A stretch of 64,000 nt of DNA from Planifilum fulgidum (lineage in GTDB: Bacteria; Bacillota; Bacilli; Thermoactinomycetales; DSM-44946): positions 62,001-126,000 of the forward strand of contig NZ_FOOK01000005.1 in the NCBI RefSeq assembly GCF_900113175.1, in the 5' to 3' direction. Made by a program: the position numbers and the translations under genes. The notes under the pieces are model-generated. The model did not search any database, was not told the DNA's origin, and was given only the letters and a program-made list of their open reading frames with translations. Numbering within the stretch: the first letter of the stretch is position 1; each line of letters begins with the position of its first letter. This document shows, one piece after another, positions 16,829 through 25,648 of this stretch.

Positions 16829-18925
16829 GTGTCTCTCTTGGAAGTGATCAACCTCATCGCATTTCTTCTGATCGCGGGATATGCCGTATATCTGTTCGCT
16901 TACGTGGTGTACAGCCGGTACACCTTTATCCGCCTCGGAAAACCGGCCAATCTGAAAAAGGATCTGAAGAACCGGCTGAACGAGGTGCTTGTGAACGTTT
17001 TCGGCCAGCGCAAACTGCTCAAGGACAAGAAGAGCGGGATCATGCACGTGGTCATGTTTTACGGTTTCATCATCATTCAATTCGGAGCGATCGACCTGTT
17101 TATCAAAGGGTTGGCGCCGGGTTACCACCTGCCGGTTCCGGCTTATCCGGTGTTCACCCTCCTGCAGGAGATCACGGTTTTTGCCGTTTTGCTGGCGGCC
17201 CTGTACGCCTATTACCGGCGGTTTATCGAGAAGCTGCCGCGGCTGAAACGGGGATGGAAAGCGGGACTGGTGATCTGGTTCCTCACCTCGTTGATGCTTT
17301 CCATCCTGCTGTCCGCCGCCTTTGAACAGCTGTGGCTGGGACATGAAGCCTCCTGGGCGACGCCGGTTTCCTCCCTGATCGCGGCGCCCTTTGCTCCCTG
17401 GTTGTCCGAGGAGGCGGCGGGGGTGCTCTTCTATGTGTTCTGGTGGGCCCATGCCCTGATCCTGTTCACCTTCCTGGTGTACGTGCCGCAGTCGAAGCAC
17501 TTCCACCTGATCGTGGCGCCCATCAACACCTTCCTGAAGCGGCAGGGCCCCCCGGCCAAGCCGTCCCTCATCGATTTTGAGGATGAGTCGGCCACCTCTT
17601 ACGGGGCGGGCAAGATCGAGGATTTTGATCAGAAGCAGCTGATCGATCTGTATGCCTGCGTGGAATGCGGACGCTGCACCAGCGTCTGTCCTGCCGCCGG
17701 AACCGGGAAGATGCTGTCGCCGATGGACCTGATCGTGAAGATGCGGGATCACCTGACCGCCAAAGGAGCGGCCATCACTTCCCGTTCGCCCTGGGTGCCC
17801 GCCTTCGCCTTCAGCGGAGCCAACCAGGCCGCCCTGGGAGTGGAAGTGACCCGGGAGGAGGACGGCTCCTACAATTATCCGATCAAACTGGTCGGCGATG
17901 TGATCACCGAAACGGAATTGTGGGCCTGCACCACCTGCCGGAACTGCGAAGAGGCTTGCCCGGTGATGAACGAGCATGTGGAAAAGATCATCGACATGCG
18001 GCGTTACCTGGTTCTGACCGAAGGTGAGATGCCCGCCGAGGCGGCCCGCACCTTCCAGAACATCGAGCGTCAGGGCAACCCCTGGGGAATCAGCAAGAAG
18101 GACCGCTACAATTGGACGGAGGATCTGGATGTTCCCGTTCCGACGGTGAAGGAACAGAAGGATTTCGAATACCTGCTCTGGGTCGGTTCGATGGGCTCCT
18201 ACGACAACCGGAGCCAGAAAGTCACCCGCGCCCTGGTGCGCCTCCTGCACCATGCGGGGGTCAAGTTCGCCACCCTCGGCAAAAAGGAGAAAAACTCCGG
18301 GGACACGGCCCGGCGCATGGGGAACGAGTTCCTGTTCCAGCAATTGGCGATGGACAACATCCAGCAGTTTGAAAAATATAATGTGAAGAAAATCATCACC
18401 CTGGATCCCCACGCCTACAATGTCTTCAAGAACGAATATCCCGACCTGGGATTCGAGGCGGAGGTTTACCACCATACCCAAATTTTGGCGAAGCTGATCC
18501 GGGAGGGGCGGATCCGTCCGACCAAAGAGGTGAAGGAGCGGGTCACCTATCACGATTCCTGCTACCTGGGCCGCTACAACGACGAGTACGATGCGCCCCG
18601 GTTCATTCTGCAGTCGATCCCCGGCATCGAGCTGGTGGAAATGGAGCGCAACCGCGAAAACGCCATGTGCTGCGGCGCCGGTGGCGGCATGATGTGGATG
18701 GAGGAAAGGGAGGGCGTAAGGGTCAACACGGCCCGGACGAAACAGGCTCTTGCCGTCCGTCCCAGCCTGATCGGCAGCGCCTGCCCCTACTGCCTCACCA
18801 TGCTGAGCGACGGCACCAAGGCGATGGAAGTGGAAGACCAGGTCAAGACGATGGATGTGGCCGAGGTGTTGGAGATGGCCGTCGACTTCGACGACCAGGC
18901 GGAACAGGCGGAAGGGGTTCACTGA
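16829..18925 (+). CDS. fadF: FadF-type membrane Fe-S oxidoreductase (heterodisulfide reductase-like)
   Basis: 698 residues. Several N-terminal membrane helices, similar to the nitrate reductase gamma heme b subunit, are followed by a ferredoxin-like domain with two 4Fe-4S motifs (CVECGRCTSVCP and CTTCRNCEEACP). A C-terminal pair of CCG-type cysteine-rich domains (HDSCYLG, MCCGAGGG) completes it. This is the B. subtilis YwjF/FadF architecture, thought to pass electrons from acyl-CoA dehydrogenase/ETF to the quinone pool. GTG at 16829 is chosen because GAAAGGAG ends eight bases upstream; an in-frame GTG at 16811 overlaps that site. A FadR box lies upstream. The acyl-CoA genes that normally follow it are displaced by the sortase island. 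Confidence 0.9.
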   Translation: MSLLEVINLIAFLLIAGYAVYLFAYVVYSRYTFIRLGKPANLKKDLKNRLNEVLVNVFGQRKLLKDKKSGIMHVVMFYGFIIIQFGAIDLFIKGLAPGYHLPVPAYPVFTLLQEITVFAVLLAALYAYYRRFIEKLPRLKRGWKAGLVIWFLTSLMLSILLSAAFEQLWLGHEASWATPVSSLIAAPFAPWLSEEAAGVLFYVFWWAHALILFTFLVYVPQSKHFHLIVAPINTFLKRQGPPAKPSLIDFEDESATSYGAGKIEDFDQKQLIDLYACVECGRCTSVCPAAGTGKMLSPMDLIVKMRDHLTAKGAAITSRSPWVPAFAFSGANQAALGVEVTREEDGSYNYPIKLVGDVITETELWACTTCRNCEEACPVMNEHVEKIIDMRRYLVLTEGEMPAEAARTFQNIERQGNPWGISKKDRYNWTEDLDVPVPTVKEQKDFEYLLWVGSMGSYDNRSQKVTRALVRLLHHAGVKFATLGKKEKNSGDTARRMGNEFLFQQLAMDNIQQFEKYNVKKIITLDPHAYNVFKNEYPDLGFEAEVYHHTQILAKLIREGRIRPTKEVKERVTYHDSCYLGRYNDEYDAPRFILQSIPGIELVEMERNRENAMCCGAGGGMMWMEEREGVRVNTARTKQALAVRPSLIGSACPYCLTMLSDGTKAMEVEDQVKTMDVAEVLEMAVDFDDQAEQAEGVH

Positions 18926-18951
18926 TCCTCCTTTCCGCCCGGCCGCACAAG

Positions 18952-18985
18952 CTCCCCGAAGGCAGAAGCCTCGGGGAGTTTTTTG
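18952..18985 (+). terminator. Rho-independent terminator of fadF
   Basis: CTCCCCGA-a-GGC stem pairing with GCC-TCGGGGAG (18952-18978), followed by TTTTTTT, 26 nt after the fadF stop. Confidence 0.85.
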
Positions 18986-19042
18986 ATTGTGGTTCGCGTT
19001 TGTGCATAACGTTGGGATCTTTTATCCGTTCCGAACATAAAG

Positions 19043-19080
19043 GCGCACGTCCGCCGCGGAGGGGGTGGACGTGCGCTTTT
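19043..19080. terminator. Terminator-like hairpin
   Basis: A ten-bp perfect stem GCGCACGTCC/GGACGTGCGC (19043-19052 with 19067-19076) followed by TTTT on the plus strand and CCTTT on the minus strand. It lies immediately downstream of the possible minus-strand remnant ending at 19080. Confidence 0.55.
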
Positions 19081-19317
19081 CATTGATTTCTATAAACAGC
19101 GCCATCCGCGATCAGCTGCTTTTGCAGCTCCTTTACGTCAATTTCCTTCGGGATGGCATTTTGCGTCAAAGCGAGGGCTGCGGCGGATCCCGGCCAAGAA
19201 GATTTCCCTCGGGATTTCATCTTTTTTTAAGGAAGGGATTCCGTTGCGGGCGCAGTTGAACCGGTACGAACCATCCGGATTGTTCGGGGCGGCTTTGATG
19301 CAGATCACCCGTTTCAT
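19080..19317 (-). pseudogene. Possible small minus-strand gene or frameshifted remnant, unknown
   Basis: An open frame of 59 codons (19317 to 19138, MKRVICIKAAPNNPDGSYRF...) overlaps a second frame that ends KEIDVKELQKQLIADGAVYR and stops at 19080, directly before a terminator-like hairpin. The second frame's helical, protein-like C-terminus next to a hairpin suggests one gene broken by a frameshift near 19140-19210. No convincing ribosome binding site is present and no family is recognised. It may be entirely non-coding. Confidence 0.25.
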
Positions 19318-19344
19318 GATCCGGCCGTTTTCCGGTGAGTGCCG

Positions 19345-19513
19345 ATCCCGAAATAGGGAAAAAGTCATCGAAAACGCCAAGGGCGGCAAACCGCCCGACA
19401 CGGCCACGCCTTACCTTAATTTCGCCTTCCTGGGCGGGCTGATGTTTTGATCGGCTTTGTGCTGCTCAAATTCCGCAAGGTGAAGGCAGATCTCCATTTC
19501 TCGAAGGGGTCAT
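19345..19513 (+). pseudogene. Decayed LPXTG sorting-signal fragment, paralogous to the tail of the adjacent surface protein
   Basis: The plus frame through 19450 reads EKVIENAKGGKPPDTATPY followed by NFAFLGGLMF. After a one-base shift it continues IGFVLLKFRKVKAD. The tail of the LPXTG protein 1.4 kb downstream reads EKIIGGAKGGALPKTGTPY followed by a membrane helix and RRIRR, so the two are alignable (EK.I..AKGG..P.T.TPY). The sorting motif has decayed (PPDTA for LPxTG) and the membrane helix is split by a frameshift. A terminator hairpin follows at 19520. The upstream part of the gene is not recognisable. Confidence 0.55.
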
Positions 19514-19519
19514 CGCACG

Positions 19520-19546
19520 GGAGCGGGCGCCGGTCCGCTCCTTTTT
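19520..19546 (+). terminator. Rho-independent terminator
   Basis: GGAGCGG/CCGCTCC stem (19520-19526 with 19535-19541) followed by TTTTT; it ends the decayed sorting-signal fragment. Between here and 19817 no gene is supported. Confidence 0.75.
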
Positions 19547-19817
19547 CATGGGAATTACGGGGGCGCGTCGTAGCTTAAGTTCGTCCGACATATCCATGCG
19601 GCAATGTTTCCCCGGGACGCATCTTTTCGTGCAGGCGAAAAATTGCGCCCTTTGGGGGAATCCTCCCGGGGAACGGTTGCGCGAAGGAAGGCGGAGGAAT
19701 TATGATGGAAATAGCTTCCCATTCCGCGGATCAAGAGGGGTTTTTCTGGTAGCGCATCTTGAATGGAATTTGAACATTGCCGCGATTTCGCGAACAATCC
19801 ATGGGAGATGAATCGTT

Positions 19818-20915
19818 TTGGTGAATCGACCCTTTTCCGTGTTCATGGTGCTGCTCCTTTTCGCCGCGATTCCGACGGCTTTTGCCGAGGACGGCCGGGG
19901 GACGGAGGTGGAAGACGAGGCAGGCCCTGCGGGAACCGGTGCGGGAAACCTCGGGAACGGGGCGGAGGAAATTCTTGACGACGGCGATTCAGCGGGGTTT
20001 GACGGAGAAATCTTTCCGCCCCGAAACGAAGATGCCGGCGCCGCCGGCGAGGCGAACGGAAATGAAGAGAGCAGGGGCGAGGAAGAACCGGGAGACGGCA
20101 AGGATGACGGAGAGAAAGCCGTTCCCGGGCTGATCGTCAGCGCGGGGATCGGTTACACGATCGTGGACGGGGAACGGGATTACACGGTGAGCATCGATGC
20201 GCTTCTTCCGTATGAAAAGTCAGCCGACGGAAAATTTGAGATTCTTCTGGACGGGCGGAAACCGGTGGAATGGGACTGGGAGGACGGAGCGGGCGGACTG
20301 AACGCTTCGGCGTCCTTTAAGGTGGACAAGCCGGGTACATACGAAGCTTTCGTAAGATTTAAAGGAAATGTGGACGGCAGAGAGGTCGTCCTGGAGGCCG
20401 GGAAAACCGTCCGGTTTCCCGGAAGGAACTATCGCCTCGAAGTCACCTATGACGGAAAGCGGACCTTCGGCGGAAAGCTGTCGGGCGTGAAGGAAGCGAA
20501 GGGGACCTGGTTCATCGGGGTTTATGATCACCGCAGGGAGGACCGGTTGCTGGAGGAACATTGTTCCGATTCCTTCTCCTCCCTTGCGCATGCGCACACT
20601 TTCAAGAAGCTGAAGCCGGGAACCTATGATGTGTTGGTGACCTTTGGCGGCGTGGCTGACGGCATCGAGGTGGGCGCCACCGGCATTCTGAGAGGGGTGG
20701 AGATCAAGGGGGACGGCACCGGCAAGATCCGGGTTTCGGACCAATCCCCCTCAAAGGCGGCCGACGATCCCGGCAAAGGGGAAAAAATCATCGGAGGCGC
20801 CAAGGGAGGCGCGCTGCCGAAGACGGGCACCCCTTATCCCTTCTTCCTTTTGTCGGGGTGGTTGATGCTCTCGGCCGGACTTGTCCTCATGATCCGAAGG
20901 ATTCGGCGAACCTGA
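19818..20915 (+). CDS. LPXTG-anchored cell-surface protein with duplicated beta domain
   Basis: 365 residues. Signal peptide (about 1-24, VFMVLLLFAAIPTAFA), an acidic Gly/Glu/Asp-rich linker to about residue 100, then two related segments ending KPGTYEAFVRF.GNVDG and KPGTYDVLVTFGGVADG (an internal duplication of an Ig-like beta unit). The C-terminal sorting signal is LPKTG near 333-337, a hydrophobic helix and RRIRRT. It should be covalently attached to the wall by the sortase encoded 300 bp downstream. GTG start; the ribosome binding site (GGGAG) is somewhat distant. Binding partner or function unknown. Confidence 0.82.
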   Translation: MVNRPFSVFMVLLLFAAIPTAFAEDGRGTEVEDEAGPAGTGAGNLGNGAEEILDDGDSAGFDGEIFPPRNEDAGAAGEANGNEESRGEEEPGDGKDDGEKAVPGLIVSAGIGYTIVDGERDYTVSIDALLPYEKSADGKFEILLDGRKPVEWDWEDGAGGLNASASFKVDKPGTYEAFVRFKGNVDGREVVLEAGKTVRFPGRNYRLEVTYDGKRTFGGKLSGVKEAKGTWFIGVYDHRREDRLLEEHCSDSFSSLAHAHTFKKLKPGTYDVLVTFGGVADGIEVGATGILRGVEIKGDGTGKIRVSDQSPSKAADDPGKGEKIIGGAKGGALPKTGTPYPFFLLSGWLMLSAGLVLMIRRIRRT

Positions 20916-20929
20916 GTCGGGCGCACTTC

Positions 20930-20965
20930 CTCACCACCTTCTGCGCGGGGTGGGCCCTTTTTTAT
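20930..20965 (+). terminator. Weak terminator after the LPXTG gene
   Basis: CACCACC ... GGGGTGG can pair and GGGCCC precedes TTTTTTATT. The stem is short and imperfect. The remaining bases to 21228 contain no supported gene. Confidence 0.4.
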
Positions 20966-21228
20966 TGGCAGCCGGATGACGCGGCGTTTTGAGATAGGAC
21001 CGGGGTGGAACCGGGCTCCGGAAGGCTCGAAACCGGAGGATTCCGGATGTGCGGGGATTGTCGTCCCCGACGGAAGGGCCGCCTTCGGCGCGGGTTTCCG
21101 GAGAAGGGGCGCCGCTCCGATGCGGGTCCTGCGGACGGTTGCGGAATCCCGCCGGACCCGATATCATGAAAATGGACTGATGTGGCCGTTTTTCAGCGCA
21201 ATTCGCCCACGAGGAGCGGTTTCATCTC

Positions 21229-21906
21229 ATGGGACGGAGACAGGGAAATGCCCACGGGAGGAGGAAAGCGGACGTGGTTGTCCGTTCGGTCGCCATCGCG
21301 CTGATCGTCATCGGGGCTTCCATGCTCCTCTACAACGGGTATCAATGGTGGGATCAGATCCGCGTGGCGGTGCATGATCCGGAACTGGCGATGTCGATCG
21401 CGGACAACTGGGATGACCGGAACTGGCAGAAGCCCCTCAAGCAGGGGGTGGATACCGACTGGAAGCCGGAGATCGGCGAGGAGATCGGCCAGTTGATCAT
21501 CCCCCGGATCGGGGCGATCCTTCCCATCATCGAGGGGACCGACGAGGAGGAGTTGGCCAAGGGGGTCGGCCATTACGTGGGATGGGGAACCGTGCTTCCC
21601 GGGGAGACGGGACATGCGGTCCTCTCCGGACACCGGGACACGGTATTTCGCCGGGCCGGGGAATTGAAGGACGGTGACCGGCTGTACGTGAAGATGAAGG
21701 ACGGGAACGTCTACACCTATCAGATTCGCAAGCGCTGGATCACCCACGCGGAGGACCGGACGGTGATTGTGCCCAAAAAGGAGCCGATTTTGACGCTGAC
21801 CACCTGCTATCCCTTCGATTACGTCGGGAATGCGCCGGACCGTTACATCATCCAGTCCGAACTGATCGAGGTGCGCACACCCGCGGCGAATCAACGTCTC
21901 AAATAG
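21229..21906 (+). CDS. Class D sortase
   Basis: A 225-residue membrane-anchored transpeptidase. A basic N-terminus and one membrane helix (about 14-34, VVVRSVAIALIVIGASMLLY) precede the sortase beta-barrel. The catalytic triad is visible as His135 (VLSGHRD), Cys193 (TLTTCYPF) and Arg205 (APDRYII). The GIPRIG-like PRIGAILPIIEG segment and length fit class D sortases of spore-formers. Its substrate is presumably the LPKTG protein just upstream. Class D enzymes in other bacilli act on aerial or sporulating cells; such a role here is inference. ATG preceded at 12 nt by GAGGAG. Confidence 0.9.
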   Translation: MGRRQGNAHGRRKADVVVRSVAIALIVIGASMLLYNGYQWWDQIRVAVHDPELAMSIADNWDDRNWQKPLKQGVDTDWKPEIGEEIGQLIIPRIGAILPIIEGTDEEELAKGVGHYVGWGTVLPGETGHAVLSGHRDTVFRRAGELKDGDRLYVKMKDGNVYTYQIRKRWITHAEDRTVIVPKKEPILTLTTCYPFDYVGNAPDRYIIQSELIEVRTPAANQRLK

Positions 21907-21922
21907 AAGATGGGATCTTGTG

Positions 21923-21993
21923 ACAGGAGCGGCCCGTCCGCTCCTGTTCGCGTTTCGGAAAAGAAGGCGCCACCTCCGGCGGGGAGTGGCGCC
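21923..21993 (+). terminator. Two consecutive hairpins after the sortase gene
   Basis: ACAGGAGCGG/CCGCTCCTGT (21923-21947) and GGCGCCAC/GTGGCGCC (21966-21993). Both are perfect stems with only weak T-tracts (TTCGCGTTT, GTTTGCCTT). They probably separate the sortase island from the thiolase operon. Confidence 0.5.
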
Positions 21994-22057
21994 GTTTGCC
22001 TTGCAAATGGGATTTCCCGCCTGCCTGCTCCGCGGATGAATGCCAGAAATAACCCGG

Positions 22058-22086
22058 TTGTCAAAAGAATATTCAAAGGATATGCT
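22058..22086 (+). promoter_or_regulatory. Sigma-A promoter of the thiolase-icmF operon
   Basis: TTGTCA (22058-22063), 17-bp spacer, TATGCT (22081-22086), 85 bp before the thiolase start. No FadR-type box is visible at this promoter, unlike the one at fadF. Confidence 0.7.
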
Positions 22087-22118
22087 AAAAGGGAAGCGTT
22101 TTCTTTTTGCACGGAACC

Positions 22119-22132
22119 CGAGCGAGCGCTCG
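22119..22132. promoter_or_regulatory. Candidate TetR-family operator in the thiolase leader
   Basis: CGAGCGAGCGCTCG contains the perfect palindrome CGAGCGCTCG (22123-22132), between the promoter and the ribosome binding site of the thiolase gene. A TetR-family repressor is encoded within the same operon, so autoregulation at this site is an inference. Confidence 0.4.
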
Positions 22133-22170
22133 ATAAGGTTTTCGCGCAACATATACGGAGGTGACAGCCT

Positions 22171-23349
22171 GTGGCGGAAACGGTGGTATTGGGCGGTGCC
22201 CGCACCCCCTTTGGCAAGTTCGGCGGAGCGCTGAAGGATCTGCCCGCCGTGGAGCTGGGCGGGATCGCCATCCGGGAGGCCCTGAACCGGTCGAAAGTCC
22301 CGGACGATCAGGTGGATGAAGTGATCATGGGCATGGTGTTGCAGGGCGGGGCCGGACAGATTCCTTCCCGTCAGGCGGCCCGTCGGGCGGGTCTTCCCTG
22401 GGAAGTGCAGACGGAGACGATCAACAAGGTGTGCGCCTCGGGCCTGAGAAGCGCCACCCTCGCCGATCAGGTGATCCGCGCCGGCGATGCGGACGTGGTG
22501 GTGGCCGGCGGGATGGAGAGCATGAGCAACGCCCCCTATATCGTTCCCGGCGCTCGCTGGGGGCAGCGGATGGGGGACGGGAAGTTCATCGACCTGATGA
22601 TCCACGACGGGTTGTGGTGCGCCTTTGACGGGGTGCACATGGTGGTGCACGGAAGCAATGTGGCGGCCGAGTACGCGGTGAGCCGGGAAGAGCAGGACGA
22701 GTGGGCCCTGCGCAGTCACCGGAGGGCCATCGCCGCCATCGATTCCGGCAAGTTGGCGGAAGAGATCGTCCCGGTGACGGTGAAGTCCCGCAAGAAAGAG
22801 GTGGTGGTGGATCAGGACGAATCCCCCCGCCGGGACACTAGTCTGGAAAAGCTGGCATCCCTTCCCCCGGTTTTCCTGAAGGACGGATCGATTACCGCCG
22901 GCAACGCTCCGGGGGTGAACGACGGGGCGGCGGCCTTGGTGCTCGCCTCCGCCAAGAAAGCGGAAGAGCTGGGCGTAAGGCCGATGGCGCGCATTCTCGG
23001 ACACGCCGCCGTGGGGATGGAGGCCCGCTATTTCCCGATCACTCCGGCCTATGCGGTGAAAAAGCTCCTGAAAAAACACGATCTGACCATCGATGACATC
23101 GATCTGTTCGAAGTGAACGAAGCCTTCGCCGCCGTCACCCTGACCAACGGGAAAATCCTCGGTTGGGACCAAGAGAAAGTAAACGTGAACGGCGGTGCGG
23201 TGGCCCTGGGTCACCCGATCGGAGCCAGCGGCGCCCGCATTTTGCTGACGCTCATCTACGAGCTGCGTCGCCGCGGCGGCGGACTGGGGGTGGCCGCCAT
23301 CTGCAGCGGGGCCGCCCAGGGCGACGCCGTCCTGGTCCGGGTGGATTGA
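22171..23349 (+). CDS. atoB: Acetyl-CoA C-acetyltransferase (thiolase)
   Basis: 392 residues, the typical length of degradative thiolases; interconverts acetoacetyl-CoA and two acetyl-CoA. Catalytic Cys88 lies in INKVCASGL, the NEAFA motif and the histidine in [14 protein letters not shown] follow, and the second cysteine is in [11 protein letters not shown] start with GGAGGTGA upstream. First gene of an operon of short-chain acyl-CoA enzymes. It could process acetoacetyl-CoA derived from fatty acids or from the lysine pathway; a MmgA-like or longer-chain specificity cannot be excluded. Confidence 0.93.
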   Translation: MAETVVLGGARTPFGKFGGALKDLPAVELGGIAIREALNRSKVPDDQVDEVIMGMVLQGGAGQIPSRQAARRAGLPWEVQTETINKVCASGLRSATLADQVIRAGDADVVVAGGMESMSNAPYIVPGARWGQRMGDGKFIDLMIHDGLWCAFDGVHMVVHGSNVAAEYAVSREEQDEWALRSHRRAIAAIDSGKLAEEIVPVTVKSRKKEVVVDQDESPRRDTSLEKLASLPPVFLKDGSITAGNAPGVNDGAAALVLASAKKAEELGVRPMARILGHAAVGMEARYFPITPAYAVKKLLKKHDLTIDDIDLFEVNEAFAAVTLTNGKILGWDQEKVNVNGGAVALGHPIGASGARILLTLIYELRRRGGGLGVAAICSGAAQGDAVLVRVD

Positions 23350-23388
23350 CATTTCCCGGGAAATAAAACATCCGAGGAGGTTGATCCG

Positions 23389-24246
23389 ATGGAGATTCGC
23401 CGATTCAGCGTCATCGGAGCCGGTCAAATGGGAAGCGGCATCGCCCAGGTGGCGGCCCAGGCCGGAATGGAAGTGGTGATGCACGACCTGGAGGAGGAAC
23501 GGGTCCAAAGGGGACTCCGCGGAATCGAGAAAAACCTGAAGCGGTCGGTGGACAAGGGGCGGATCGCGGAGGAGGAAATGACGCAGGTCCTGAACCGGAT
23601 CCGCACGACGACGGATCTGAAGGAGGCGGCCGAACATGCGGACATCGTGGTGGAGGCCGTCGTCGAAAACATGTCCGTGAAGCAGGAGGTGTTCCGGAAA
23701 CTGGACGAATGGTGCCCGGAACACGCCATCCTGGCCAGCAACACCTCTTCCCTTCCGATCACGGAGATCGCCGCCGTGACGAAGCGGCCGGAAAAGGTGA
23801 TCGGGATGCACTTCATGAATCCGGTGCCGGTGATGAAGCTGGTGGAAGTGATCCGGGGCCTGGCCACCGCCGACGAGGTGTATGCGGAGGTGGAGGCCCT
23901 GGCGCGGAGGATGGGCAAGACCCCGGTGGAAGTGAAGGATTTCCCCGGCTTTGTCTCCAACCGGGTCCTGATGCCGATGATCAACGAGGCCATTTATGCG
24001 GTCTATGAGGGGGTAGCCACCCCGGAAGCGGTGGATGAGGTGATGAAGCTGGGGATGAATCATCCGATGGGGCCCCTCACCCTGGCCGATTTCATCGGGT
24101 TGGACACCTGCCTCTACATCATGGAGACCCTGTATGAAGGGTTCGGCGATCCCAAGTACCGGCCCTGTCCCCTTCTCCGCAAATATGTGAAGGCGGGTTG
24201 GTTGGGCCGCAAGACGGGACGCGGATTTTACGTGTACGATTCGTGA
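23389..24246 (+). CDS. hbd: 3-hydroxybutyryl-CoA dehydrogenase
   Basis: 285 residues; NAD(P)-dependent oxidation of 3-hydroxybutyryl-CoA to acetoacetyl-CoA (or the reverse). The N-terminal Rossmann fold has [11 protein letters not shown], the catalytic region contains [12 protein letters not shown] and HFMNPVPVM, and the C-terminal helical domain carries [10 protein letters not shown]. Matches the single-domain Hbd/MmgB form without a fused hydratase. Preceded by CGAGGAGG. Sits directly after the thiolase, the next enzyme in the same pathway. Confidence 0.94.
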   Translation: MEIRRFSVIGAGQMGSGIAQVAAQAGMEVVMHDLEEERVQRGLRGIEKNLKRSVDKGRIAEEEMTQVLNRIRTTTDLKEAAEHADIVVEAVVENMSVKQEVFRKLDEWCPEHAILASNTSSLPITEIAAVTKRPEKVIGMHFMNPVPVMKLVEVIRGLATADEVYAEVEALARRMGKTPVEVKDFPGFVSNRVLMPMINEAIYAVYEGVATPEAVDEVMKLGMNHPMGPLTLADFIGLDTCLYIMETLYEGFGDPKYRPCPLLRKYVKAGWLGRKTGRGFYVYDS

Positions 24247-24305
24247 CCCGTCGCTTGCCCCTTGAAGAGACGGTCAGGCCGGCGGTCGGACGAGGAGGAT
24301 GTTTC

Positions 24306-25451
24306 ATGGAATTCACCTTTACTCACGAGCAGGAAATGATGCGCCGGATGGTCCGGGATTTCGCCCGGGATCGGATCGCCCCGGCCGTCAAGGAGATGGA
24401 TGAAGAGGACAAATTTCCCCGGGCGGTCATCGACGAGATGGCCAAGCTCGGATTGATGGGCATTCCCATTCCGGAAAAGTGGGGCGGAGCGGGAGCCGAT
24501 TTCATCTCCTACATCCTGGCCCTGGAGGAGATTTCCCGCGTCAGCGCCACCGTGGGCGTGATCGTCGCCGTCCACACCTCGGTGGGGACGTTCCCCATCC
24601 TGCGCTACGGGACCGAAGAGCAGAAGAAGAAATACGTCACCCGCCTGGCCCGCGGGGAATATCTGGGCGCCTTCGCCCTGACCGAACCCCACGCAGGCTC
24701 CAACGCGGCGGCGATCCGGACCCGGGCCACGAGGGTCGGGGACAAGTACATTTTGGACGGAAGCAAAATATTCATCACCAACGCGAATGAGGCGGACGTG
24801 TACATCACCTTTGCCGTCACCGATCCGGACAAGGGAACGAAAGGCATCACCGCCTTTATCGTGGAAAAGGACACCCCCGGGTTTTCCGTCGGGAAAAAGG
24901 AGAAAAAGATGGGGCTCGGCGGCTCCAACACCTCCGAGTTGATTTTCGAGCGGGCGGAGGTTCCCGTCGAAAACCGCCTCGGGGAAGAAGGCCAGGGATA
25001 TGAAATCGCCCTGTCCAACCTGGCCGGCGGGCGAATCGGCATCGGGGCCCAGGCCCTCGGCATCGCGGCGGCGGCGCTGGAACAGGCCACGGCCTACGCC
25101 AAGGAACGGGAGCAGTTCGGCAAACCGATCGCCGCGCAGCAGGCGATCCAGTTCAAACTGGCCGACATGGCCACGCGGGTGGAGGCGGCCCGTCTCCTGG
25201 TCTACCGGGCCGCCTGGCTCCGGCAGCAGGGACATCCCTGCAAGAAGGAGGCGGCGATGGCCAAGATGTTTGCCTCCGACACGGCCATGGCCATCGCCAC
25301 CGAAGCGGTCCAGATCTTCGGCGGATACGGATACACCCGGGAATACCCGGTGGAGCGGTTCTTCCGGGATGCCAAGATCACCCAGATCTATGAGGGAACC
25401 AACGAGATCCAGCGGATTGTCATCGCCGGGGAACTGCTGAAGGGGCGGTAA
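24306..25451 (+). CDS. acdA: Acyl-CoA dehydrogenase 1 (short-chain type)
   Basis: A 381-residue flavoprotein that dehydrogenates acyl-CoA to 2-enoyl-CoA, passing electrons to ETF. It has the family motifs [11 protein letters not shown] and [18 protein letters not shown], and the catalytic glutamate in [11 protein letters not shown] typical of short-chain (butyryl-type) enzymes. ATG at 24306 follows CGAGGAGG; upstream in-frame sequence belongs to the hbd-acd junction. Equivalent to AcdA next to fadF in Bacillus. FadF, 5 kb upstream, is its likely electron acceptor via ETF. Confidence 0.93.
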   Translation: MEFTFTHEQEMMRRMVRDFARDRIAPAVKEMDEEDKFPRAVIDEMAKLGLMGIPIPEKWGGAGADFISYILALEEISRVSATVGVIVAVHTSVGTFPILRYGTEEQKKKYVTRLARGEYLGAFALTEPHAGSNAAAIRTRATRVGDKYILDGSKIFITNANEADVYITFAVTDPDKGTKGITAFIVEKDTPGFSVGKKEKKMGLGGSNTSELIFERAEVPVENRLGEEGQGYEIALSNLAGGRIGIGAQALGIAAAALEQATAYAKEREQFGKPIAAQQAIQFKLADMATRVEAARLLVYRAAWLRQQGHPCKKEAAMAKMFASDTAMAIATEAVQIFGGYGYTREYPVERFFRDAKITQIYEGTNEIQRIVIAGELLKGR

Positions 25452-25648
25452 GAGAGAATACGGAACCGGTGACCGCCGGTTGCGGGAGTGGAGAGAAACC
25501 GACGGGGAACGGAAGACCATCCCAGGGCCCCGAGGTCCGGGAAAAAGGGAACTCTCCGGATGAAAGAGCGGGGGAGAGGCGGGAATGTGCGCCCGGCTCC
25601 TCCCGGTCCGGGGATTTTGCGCGAAAACCTTTGACGGGAGCGATGGCC

